Both the position numbers and the translations under genes were made by a program. Under the pieces are notes generated by a model. The model had not been told where the DNA came from. It saw only the letters and a program-made list of their open reading frames with translations, and did no database searches. A stretch of DNA of 5,427 bases from an uncultured Aquimarina sp. (GTDB lineage Bacteria > Bacteroidota > Bacteroidia > Flavobacteriales > Flavobacteriaceae): positions 1 to 5,427 of the forward strand of contig CALGNG010000316.1 in assembly GCA_937958735.1 (NCBI GenBank). Direction: 5' to 3'. Below are positions 1 through 5,384 of this stretch, one piece after another; the first letter of the stretch is position 1; every line of letters starts with the position of its first letter.

Positions 1-172
1 TAATTATTTGATTTTAAATTTTTTGTGAAATTAATATCATAATATGTTTTGACTTTTTACAATTGGCAAAAAACTAAAACATTTATAATTAATTTTAATC
101 TATAAATTTTAAACCCTAACATTTTTAGAAAAATAAACCTCCTAGTTTTTTATACTATCTTATATAATTATA
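1..172 (-). repeat. Duplicated lipoprotein-gene leader, left copy
   Basis: Bases 1-145 match 1545-1688 with one substitution (near base 12) and one single-base length difference in a T run (near 123-126). Weaker similarity with two small gaps continues to about 172. In the right copy this segment is the region directly upstream of the 413-aa lipoprotein, and base 1 aligns with the first base of that gene's start codon. The left copy is therefore most likely the leader of another same-strand paralog lying just outside the window. The rest of 1-303 holds the terminator at 226-257 and otherwise AT-rich sequence with no gene that I can support. Confidence 0.9.
38..72 (-). promoter_or_regulatory. 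Putative promoter of the off-window lipoprotein paralog
   Basis: On the minus strand a TTTTTTGCCAA element (-33-like TTTG at 70-67) is followed 22 bases later by TATTATG (44-38). This spacing and arrangement are identical to the copy at 1582-1616. It is only loosely like the Bacteroidota -7 consensus TAnnTTTG. Because the two copies are recent duplicates, their agreement is not independent evidence; the more diverged third copy at 3434-3467 is what supports it. Confidence 0.35.
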
Positions 173-225
173 CTTCCCTTACGTTGTTATAATAATATAT
201 TATAAACTAATTGTTCTAAATAACA

Positions 226-257
226 AAAGCGAGATATACTAAAGTATATCCCGCTTT
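226..257 (-). terminator. Intrinsic terminator of the 413-aa lipoprotein gene
   Basis: The arms at 226-240 and 243-257 form a 15-bp stem with a two-base centre. The single imperfect position is a G-U wobble when read as minus-strand RNA but an A-C mismatch on the plus strand, so the structure is built for minus-strand transcripts. On that strand it lies 46 bases after the stop codon and is followed by TTTTGTTATTT. The base of the stem (AAAGCG.GAT) is shared with the terminator of the second lipoprotein gene at 2581-2616. Confidence 0.85.
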
Positions 258-303
258 CTTAATTAAAAAACTAAAACACTAAATTATATATATTGCTATT
301 CTT

Positions 304-1545
304 TTATTTAACAACTTTACCGTCCTCGTATACAGTAATTCCTTCATGATCTGTCGAGCCTGGTCGGCTAAATCTACCACGTCCAATAGAAGTTTGACTT
401 AAGTTAAAACGAACACGTGCGCCAAAATTATTAATCTGTGACACTGGATCTCCATTATTATCTTTAATATCGTATATTCTTGTAAATATTGTAACCGTAT
501 CGTCTTCGTTTACTCTACGTTTAGACTTTTCTTGTTTGTAATTTCTAGAAGATAATTTTTCTCCATTAATTTCTAAAAATCGCCTAGAACGATCTTCATC
601 TTCATGTAATAATTTTATCGTTCCAGACATTCTATTATTACTACTAGTCCTATCCTCTAAAAATAGAAATGCTTCACTAGGTATTTCTGCTGGTAAATTG
701 GCTATAAGAAACAATTCGTCCCCTAATGCTTGCATTCCTACAGTAACACCTCCAACAAGTTTATTATTATAGTGGAAACCTGCTCCTTCCAAAGAAAGTA
801 TTTGCCCTACTATTAATTCATTTCCAACTTTAGTATCACTTACTACTCGCTCTTCTTTTTCTTTCTGGATTGGATTCTCCACTACATATTCAAATTTTGT
901 ACCAATACTAAGACCTGGTCCTGCATTGCTTACACTTACTACTTCACCATTAAGTAAACTCTGAGCAATATAAACGTCATAAGTTGCTGCAAAATTGTTA
1001 ATATGTGATACTAATTCATTGTCATTTCCAATCAAGTCAGAGATACGTGTAACTAAACTAACAGTCCCATCTGAATTTTCTACAACCTGTCTTTCTTTCT
1101 TGTAATCTGATGCATAATAGGCACTACTTAGTAAACTCTCCCCATTTATCATTATCTCGCTAGAAACACCATGGACAGTGTATAATTGAACTAAATTATG
1201 AATAGATATTGGTTTTGGTAATTTTGCAATAAAAAATAATTCATCACCTTCTATTCTATATCCCAAAGTAATATCCCCACGAATATCTAAACCATCTACA
1301 CTAAGTTCTTTGTCTGCTGTAGAGAGCACTCTTTCTACTGTAAATCCAACTTCAGTTTCAGTTTCTGTTTCTGCTTCGTCTTCTTTTTTCTTTTTATTTT
1401 TATTTTTCTTTTTAGAATTTAATTCTTGCAATACATTTTCGCTTGTTTCTAACTCCGCAGAAGCTTCTTCCGATTCGCACGATGTAAAAACTAAAGAGCT
1501 GGTAGCTGCTAGAGTTGCTAAGGTTAATAGTTTAATCTGATTCAT
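304..1545 (-). CDS. Two-domain putative surface lipoprotein, family not recognised
   Basis: This 413-aa protein starts MNQIK and has a hydrophobic signal ending in LVFTSC, so Cys23 is the predicted lipidation site. ESEE follows the Cys, an acidic pattern resembling the surface-export signals described for Bacteroidota lipoproteins; surface location is an inference. Residues 31-66 are a low-complexity linker with a Lys run (45-54) and alternating Glu/Thr (58-65). Two related domains follow, at about 81-200 and 240-390. Shared landmarks are GDELFFIAKLP (100-110) and GDELFLIANLP (275-285), INGE (133-136 and 326-329), a TVS/TVT-containing strand with TRISD or TRIYD (about 160-170 and 349-359), and HINNF or QINNF (181-185, 370-374). 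There are no Cys residues after Cys23 and no catalytic motif is visible. The paralog at 2654-3394 has a single domain. The start is fixed by agreement of both paralogs at MNQIK. A structural, adhesive or ligand-binding surface role is possible but unproven. Confidence 0.85.
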   Translation of the reverse strand: MNQIKLLTLATLAATSSLVFTSCESEEASAELETSENVLQELNSKKKNKNKKKKEDEAETETETEVGFTVERVLSTADKELSVDGLDIRGDITLGYRIEGDELFFIAKLPKPISIHNLVQLYTVHGVSSEIMINGESLLSSAYYASDYKKERQVVENSDGTVSLVTRISDLIGNDNELVSHINNFAATYDVYIAQSLLNGEVVSVSNAGPGLSIGTKFEYVVENPIQKEKEERVVSDTKVGNELIVGQILSLEGAGFHYNNKLVGGVTVGMQALGDELFLIANLPAEIPSEAFLFLEDRTSSNNRMSGTIKLLHEDEDRSRRFLEINGEKLSSRNYKQEKSKRRVNEDDTVTIFTRIYDIKDNNGDPVSQINNFGARVRFNLSQTSIGRGRFSRPGSTDHEGITVYEDGKVVK

Positions 1546-1707
1546 AATTATTTGATATTAAATTTTTTGTGAAATTAATATCATAATATGTTTTGACTTT
1601 TTACAATTGGCAAAAAACTAAAACATTTATAATTAATTTTAATCTATAAATTTTAAACCCTAACATTTTAGAAAAATAAACCTCCTAGACTATCTTAATA
1701 ATTATAC
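1545..1707 (-). repeat. Duplicated lipoprotein-gene leader, right copy
   Basis: This is the upstream region of the 413-aa lipoprotein gene, nearly identical over 1545-1688 to bases 1-145 and recognisably similar to about 1707. The copies stay alike through the non-coding leader, which suggests a very recent duplication or ongoing gene conversion. The segment contains the promoter candidate at 1582-1616 and, further upstream, a minus-strand AGGAGG followed by a 21-codon ORF (1601-1666). Confidence 0.9.
1582..1616 (-). promoter_or_regulatory. Putative promoter of the 413-aa lipoprotein gene
   Basis: On the minus strand TTTTGCCAA (TTTG at 1614-1611) is followed after 22 bases by TATTATG (1588-1582), about 37 bases before the start codon. 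The diverged paralog has TTTTGCCAA followed by TGTTGTG at exactly the same offset (3466-3434), while the surrounding sequence differs, so both boxes look conserved by function. The downstream box departs from the usual TAnnTTTG. The TTGGCAAA half also forms a degenerate inverted repeat, TTTTACA-AT-TGGCAAA, so it could instead be an operator. Confidence 0.4.
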
Positions 1708-1885
1708 CTAGTAGATAATTAAGTAATACAGAAAATCCTCCCATCTACCACCTATCCTATAAAACACTGTAAGGCAATTCCTTATACTCTTAATAAATCC
1801 CTATTTTTTTAAATATACTGTAATGATATAAAATAAGGAAGACCACATAATAGTTATAATTAATCTAAACTTAAAAACTACATCA

Positions 1886-2467
1886 ATGACCAATATAGAA
1901 AGCCCCTTAGAAGAACTAATTTTATTTTTAGACTCCTATTCTTCTTTTACCGAGATGGATAAAAAATTAATTTTAGAACATAGTATTATAAAAAAAATAA
2001 AAAAAGGAACCTGTTTTATTGAAGAAGGTGAAACAGTAGATAAAGTGGGCTTTATATTAAAAGGCGCTTTTCGCTTTATGTATTACAACCAAGAGGGTAA
2101 AGAAGTTACTACCTTGTTTTTTGAAAAAAACAATTTTTTAACCTACCACACTAAGTTTCTTGAAAACTCTAAGTCCCCCGTAAACTTAGAAGCCATTTTG
2201 GACAGCTATATAATTGTATTTAATAAAAATTCTTGGAATACCTTATCTGCAGAAATTAAAAATTGGAACAAAACCATATCTATTATTAGCACAAGATTCC
2301 TAGAAGATTTGGCTATATTCCAGAGAAATATAATAAATAAGAATGCTAAAGTTTCCTATTCTATTTTTATTGACAAATATCCCGCTATATATAATAAAAT
2401 ACCTCTTAGCCACATCTCGTCCTTTTTAGGGATTACACAATCGTCTTTAAGTAGAATTAGAAAATAG
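1886..2467 (+). CDS. Crp/Fnr-family transcriptional regulator
   Basis: This 193-aa protein is of usual length for the Bacteroidota branch of the family. Residues 20-115 fit the cyclic-nucleotide-binding-type beta barrel: KKGTCFIEEGE (39-49), VGFILKGAFRFMYYNQEGKE (54-73), then TTLFFEKNNF (75-84). I do not see the arginine-containing phosphate-binding cassette of classical cAMP-binding Crp, nor an Fnr-type cysteine cluster, so the effector is unknown. A dimerisation helix spans about 118-150. The C-terminal winged helix ends with the recognition segment IPLSHISSFLGITQSSLSRI (172-191), typical of this branch. The start codon has no Shine-Dalgarno sequence, which is normal in this phylum. It lies between and opposite to two paralogous lipoprotein genes and converges on the second. 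A role in controlling them is possible by position only. No convincing promoter was found in 1708-1885. Confidence 0.9.
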   Translation: MTNIESPLEELILFLDSYSSFTEMDKKLILEHSIIKKIKKGTCFIEEGETVDKVGFILKGAFRFMYYNQEGKEVTTLFFEKNNFLTYHTKFLENSKSPVNLEAILDSYIIVFNKNSWNTLSAEIKNWNKTISIISTRFLEDLAIFQRNIINKNAKVSYSIFIDKYPAIYNKIPLSHISSFLGITQSSLSRIRK

Positions 2468-2580
2468 ATATAAGTGTTTATATTACAGAAAAAAATACTA
2501 GCAGGAGCCACTTTTAGAACAAAACACCTCCTTTTTATTTTTTAAATAACATACTTCCAAAACTATATATCTTAAAAAGC

Positions 2581-2616
2581 AGAAAGCGAAATGTACTTTA
2601 ATACATCTCGCTTTCT
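2581..2616 (-). terminator. Terminator of the 246-aa lipoprotein gene, possibly bidirectional
   Basis: The arms at 2581-2595 and 2602-2616 give a 15-bp stem with a six-base loop. The only imperfect pair is a G-U wobble on the minus strand and an A-C mismatch on the plus strand. On the minus strand it lies 37 bases beyond the stop codon and is followed by GCTTTTTAAG. On the plus strand it is followed by ACTTTTT and may also end the convergent Crp/Fnr transcript. The stem base resembles that of the terminator at 226-257. Confidence 0.85.
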
Positions 2617-2653
2617 ACTTTTTAAAACAATAAATAAACTAATTAATATATTA

Positions 2654-3394
2654 TTAAAGGTTATTATTAGATACCTCTACCACATTATTATTATTATATT
2701 CTATAATAATGGTACTAATTGTTGGGCTTCCGCTAGGCCCTCTTGTTCCTCCTGGAGTCGATGTTCCATCAAGTCTATCTGGAGCATTCTCCTGACTTGC
2801 ACTAAACCCTGCAAGCGCACTAAAGGTATTAATTTCTGATATGGGCTCTCCATCTTTTCCTAGAATATCATAGACCCTTCTAAATACAGAAACAGTACCG
2901 TCTAAATTTTCCTTAATCCCGCTTTCTGTTCTATAATTTGGAAAATTTCTACTTCCAAACTCTATTTCTTCTCCGTTAATCTCTAACGTAATGTTACTAA
3001 ACAAAGTAGAACTTGCCGATATTTTTCTTGTAGTACTCTCTGCCGTTGTACTTAAAAAATGCTCTGCAGCTATTGGTTTTGGTAATTTTGCTACAAAAAA
3101 CAATTCGTTACCGTCTATTTGGGCTCCTATATTAATATCTCCACGAACAGGAGTCCCATCTACAACAAATCCTTCCCCTGTAATAGAGATAGTTGTTGCT
3201 AAAATAAATCCGTCTTCAGTTTCTGTTTCGTCTTTATCCTTCTTTTTTTTAATTCTTTTTTTAGAATTTAATTCTTGAAATACATTTTCACTTGTTTCTA
3301 ATTCCGCAGAAGCATCTTCCGATTCGCACGATGTAAAAACTAAAGAGCTGGTAGTTACAAGAGCTAACATCCCCATTAATTTAATTTGATTCAT
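2654..3394 (-). CDS. Single-domain putative surface lipoprotein, paralog of the 413-aa protein
   Basis: I place the start at 3394 (MNQIK), because the paralog starts with the same residues; an in-frame ATG four codons upstream (3406) would add MEII. The 246-aa product has a signal peptide ending LVFTSC with Cys23 as lipidation site, then ESED, a region nearly identical to the paralog through residue 46, and a Lys/Glu/Thr linker (45-60). One domain follows at about 76-200, with GNELFFVAKLPKPI (95-108), INGEE (139-143), DGTVSVFRRVYDILGKDGEP (165-184) and SEINTF (186-191). It aligns with both domains of the 413-aa protein, sharing AKLPKPI with its first domain and the RxYDI and GDP/GEP features with its second. 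The tail is unlike the paralog: a Pro/Gly/Thr/Ser-rich stretch (206-225) and an Asn-rich end encoded partly by a TTA/ATT microsatellite. Function is unknown; outer-membrane or surface location is inferred. Confidence 0.85.
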   Translation of the reverse strand: MNQIKLMGMLALVTTSSLVFTSCESEDASAELETSENVFQELNSKKRIKKKKDKDETETEDGFILATTISITGEGFVVDGTPVRGDINIGAQIDGNELFFVAKLPKPIAAEHFLSTTAESTTRKISASSTLFSNITLEINGEEIEFGSRNFPNYRTESGIKENLDGTVSVFRRVYDILGKDGEPISEINTFSALAGFSASQENAPDRLDGTSTPGGTRGPSGSPTISTIIIEYNNNNVVEVSNNNL

Positions 3395-3433
3395 AATAAT
3401 TTCCATAAAAATAATTTTTTATAAAAATAATAA

Positions 3434-3467
3434 CACAACATCTTCTAACATTTGCCATTTGGCAAAA
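3434..3467 (-). promoter_or_regulatory. Putative promoter/operator of the 246-aa lipoprotein gene
   Basis: Bases 3451-3466 form a perfect 7-bp inverted repeat, TTTGCCA-TT-TGGCAAA. Read on the minus strand, its right half supplies TTTTGCCAA with TTTG at 3466-3463, and 22 bases further lies TGTTGTG (3440-3434), the same geometry as at 1616-1582. The distance from TTGGCAAA to the start codon is also similar (65 versus 62 bases). It could be a -33/-7 promoter pair, a regulator-binding palindrome, or both. The region is shared with the divergent rhodanese gene. Confidence 0.45.
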
Positions 3468-3585
3468 TGGTAAATAAAATTTAGGTAAACCATATAAAAG
3501 CAAACTTTACGATTACAGAAAAACACCTTTTTTTAAGAAATCATTTTTATACGTTACATTAGCCTAAATAACCTTATTCTAATTA

Positions 3586-4206
3586 ATGAAAGCTTTAGAC
3601 TTCTCTTCCTTTGAAACTCTTGCTATCCAAAACAACATATGGATTATAGATACCCGGCATCATGCCCTTTTTTTAAAAAACCATTTACCTAATGCTATTT
3701 TTTTAGGAGTAGACGGTCCTTTTGAAATTTGGACTAAAATTTTATTATCCAATACTTCAAAACAACTCTTACTTATTACCCCACCAAATAGACACAAAGA
3801 GGTCTTAATTAAATTAAATAGCTATGGGGTTACCAACATACTTGGATATCTAAGCGACGACTTGGAAGTTTGGATTAAAAAAACCACTTCTATTGCCTCT
3901 ATAACTGCTTTAGAATTTAAAAACAAATTACAAAATAATCCTCTAGTATTTGATGTTAGAAAAAGTAATGAGTATGAAGACGCACATCTAAAAAGTGCTC
4001 TACACACTCCTTTAAATTTTATAGATAAGTATATAAACCAATTTCCTAATAAAACCCCTTATTACTTATTCTGTGGAGGCGGATACCGAAGTGTTATTGC
4101 TGCTTCTATTTTAAAAGCTAAAGGTTTTGTTAATCCTATTAATATAGAAGGTGGCTTTAAAGCCATTGCAGCAACGGGTATTAATGTAAATGTTCGTAAT
4201 TTTTAA
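3586..4206 (+). CDS. Stand-alone double-rhodanese-domain protein
   Basis: The 206-aa protein contains two rhodanese folds and no signal peptide, so it is likely cytoplasmic. The first (about 1-98) has WIIDTRHHALFLKNHLPNAI (19-38), but its active loop reads LLLITPPNRHKE (61-72) and lacks the catalytic Cys, so it should be inactive. The second (about 104-202) has FDVRKSNEYEDAHLKSALH (122-140) and the loop CGGGYRS (163-169), with Cys163 able to carry a persulfide. The order, spacing and the GGFKAI ending (189-194) closely resemble, from memory, the C-terminal half of MBL-fold persulfide dioxygenase-rhodanese fusions, but the MBL domain is absent. The start falls at the domain boundary. Sulfane-sulfur transfer is the likely activity. 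No in-frame MBL remnant can fit upstream, because the 179-bp gap leads to a divergent gene. No strong promoter or Shine-Dalgarno sequence is visible. Confidence 0.88.
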   Translation: MKALDFSSFETLAIQNNIWIIDTRHHALFLKNHLPNAIFLGVDGPFEIWTKILLSNTSKQLLLITPPNRHKEVLIKLNSYGVTNILGYLSDDLEVWIKKTTSIASITALEFKNKLQNNPLVFDVRKSNEYEDAHLKSALHTPLNFIDKYINQFPNKTPYYLFCGGGYRSVIAASILKAKGFVNPINIEGGFKAIAATGINVNVRNF

Positions 4207-4222
4207 AAGAACATTTACATTA
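4182..4222 (+). terminator. Perfect 14-bp inverted repeat spanning the rhodanese stop codon
   Basis: The arms TAATGTAAATGTTC (4182-4195) and GAACATTTACATTA (4209-4222) are perfectly complementary, with a 13-base AT-rich loop that contains the TAA stop (4204-4206). The left arm encodes residues 200-204 of the rhodanese protein. The arms are AT-rich and the stem is not followed by a strong T run (CTCTTACC follows), so it may be a weak terminator, an mRNA 3'-end stabiliser or a protein-binding palindrome. Confidence 0.55.
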
Positions 4223-4412
4223 CTCTTACCTATTTTATAAAAAACACTATAGTTGTCTTAATTATTAATGTTCTACCTTCTACAAAACACCTTATCTACC
4301 TCTTATTTATATATTATTGCTACCCTAATATCTTGTTTTTCGCCCTGCATTAACACAAAAAGATACAAAACACCCTTTATTTAAACTATTTTACGTTTTT
4401 ATAGAGGATATT

Positions 4413-4444
4413 TTTGTCCGCTATACTAAAAGAACTTATATTTG
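4413..4444 (+). promoter_or_regulatory. Bacteroidota-type promoter of the Rrf2 operon
   Basis: TTTG at 4413-4416 is followed after 20 bases by TATATTTG (4437-4444), an exact match to the Bacteroidota -7 consensus TAnnTTTG with standard spacing. Transcription would start near 4450, giving a leader of only about 15 bases. The upstream box is itself part of TATTTTTGTC (4409-4418), which repeats as TATATTTGTC (4437-4446) 28 bases later. It could therefore be a second -7 box or a paired regulator site, possibly for the Rrf2 protein it expresses. Confidence 0.65.
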
Positions 4445-4464
4445 TCATATAATATAATTAATAT

Positions 4465-4896
4465 ATGTTTTCGAAATCTTGTGAATATGGACTTAGAGCG
4501 GTAATTTTTATTGCCCAGCAAAGTATTGAAAAAAATAAAGTAAATATTAGTACTATTTCTGAAGAAATAAATTCGCCACAAGCATTTACAGCAAAAATAT
4601 TACAACAACTTACGCGTAACAATATTGTAAAATCTGTAAAAGGTCCGCATGGAGGTTTTACGGTAGAAGAGCATAAGATGGATATTAGACTTAGCGAGGT
4701 AGTAAGTGTCTTAGATGGAGATTCTATATATAAAGGGTGTGGTTTAGGATTAAAACAATGTGACGCTAACTCTCCCTGCCCACTACATTATAAATTTATA
4801 GAAATAAGAGATAATCTTAAAAATATGTTAGAAAACACCTCTCTTAAATCTGTAATTAACGATATGTATTTAGAAGAAATAATTTTAAAGAGGTAA
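4465..4896 (+). CDS. Rrf2-family Fe-S-type transcriptional regulator (IscR/NsrR-like)
   Basis: The 143-aa protein opens with MFSKSCEYGLRAVIFIA, the usual start of the family. The N-terminal winged helix-turn-helix runs to about residue 75, with SEEINSPQAFTAKILQQL (32-49) as the helix-turn-helix and VKGPHGGF (58-65) as the wing. A long helix (108-124) should form the dimer interface. Cys92, Cys99 and Cys105 (C-X6-C-X5-C), followed by CPLH with His108, occupy the region that binds an iron-sulfur cluster in IscR and NsrR. The exact spacing fits neither textbook E. coli protein (IscR is C-X5-C-X5-C) and lies between IscR and Bacillus NsrR. An Fe-S cluster sensing nitric oxide, oxygen or cluster status is likely; which one cannot be told from the sequence. 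It has a clear promoter just upstream and a membrane-protein gene 44 bp downstream, so autoregulation and control of that gene are plausible. Confidence 0.92.
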   Translation: MFSKSCEYGLRAVIFIAQQSIEKNKVNISTISEEINSPQAFTAKILQQLTRNNIVKSVKGPHGGFTVEEHKMDIRLSEVVSVLDGDSIYKGCGLGLKQCDANSPCPLHYKFIEIRDNLKNMLENTSLKSVINDMYLEEIILKR

Positions 4897-4940
4897 AAAA
4901 AATTAAACATAAAAAGGATAATAAGGTCTTTTAATCTTTT

Positions 4941-5384
4941 ATGAAAAATAAAAAAACATATATCATAGCCCTTATCTTTATTTGGATAGGATTTATTGGA
5001 GCCATTAGCTTTATGGAAGCATGGTTAAAATTCCAAGCCCCCGGTATTACTACTCCATTGGGTTTAGGTATTGGTCAATTGGTTTTTAAGGCTTTAAATG
5101 GAGTAGAAATTGTTGCCGCTTTATTAATAACAGTTATCGCTATTTTTAACAAAGAAAATAGAATACCAATGATTAAAATTTGGTTTTATATCCCTGTTTT
5201 TATAGTTGTTATCCAAACATTATGGCTTTTACCTGCCTTAGATACTAGAGCTAGTTTGGTAATTAGTGGTATGGAACCCCCACAAAACAAATTGCACCTC
5301 TGGTATGTACTCTTAGAAATAATTAAAACAATTAGCCTATTTACTTATGGAATTAAAAGTATTAGAACACTCAGAAATGATTAA
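4941..5384 (+). CDS. Small four-helix membrane protein, unknown function
   Basis: The 147-aa product has four predicted transmembrane helices, at about 6-25, 46-69, 77-98 and 119-138. Loops carry conserved-looking polar residues: SFMEAWLKFQAPG (23-35), GIGQLVFKALNGVE (43-56), QTLWLLPALDTRA (92-104), and a Pro-Pro loop followed by LHLWYVLLEIIK (118-129). Glu26, Asp101, Arg103, His119 and Glu126 near the membrane face could form a functional site, but no named family is recognised. It is not obviously a DoxX protein. It lies 44 bp after the Rrf2 gene with no terminator between, and its stop overlaps the next ORF, so cotranscription is likely. By position it may act in the stress response sensed by the Rrf2 regulator. 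Confidence 0.85.
   Translation: MKNKKTYIIALIFIWIGFIGAISFMEAWLKFQAPGITTPLGLGIGQLVFKALNGVEIVAALLITVIAIFNKENRIPMIKIWFYIPVFIVVIQTLWLLPALDTRASLVISGMEPPQNKLHLWYVLLEIIKTISLFTYGIKSIRTLRND

Noticed and set aside
1310..1540. Plus-strand ORF rich in Ser, Val and Phe opposite the lipoprotein linker
   Set aside because: It is the antisense of the Lys/Glu/Thr linker and signal peptide, and its composition is explained by that repeat coding.
1708..1885. Search for a promoter or operator before the Crp/Fnr gene
   Set aside because: No TTTG / TAnnTTTG pair or convincing palindrome was found in this AT-rich stretch.
2503..2542. AGGAG / CTCCT pairing followed by a T-rich tract after the Crp/Fnr gene
   Set aside because: It has only five base pairs and a 20-base loop, which is too weak to call; the hairpin at 2581-2616 is a better terminator.
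2591..2839. Plus-strand 82-codon ORF over the 3' end of the 246-aa lipoprotein gene
   Set aside because: It starts inside the terminator stem and lies antisense to the real gene, with low-complexity Ile/Tyr and Ser/Trp composition.
2991..3278. Plus-strand 95-codon ORF inside the 246-aa lipoprotein gene
   Set aside because: It is antisense to conserved domain and linker coding of the paralog family and resembles no protein.
3395..3406. Upstream start codon adding MEII to the 246-aa lipoprotein
   Set aside because: The paralog begins directly at MNQIK and there is no ribosome-binding signal favouring the earlier ATG; it is possible but less likely.
3822..4007. Minus-strand 61-codon ORF in the rhodanese gene
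   Set aside because: It is antisense to the linker and second rhodanese domain, whose sense translation is clearly a known fold.
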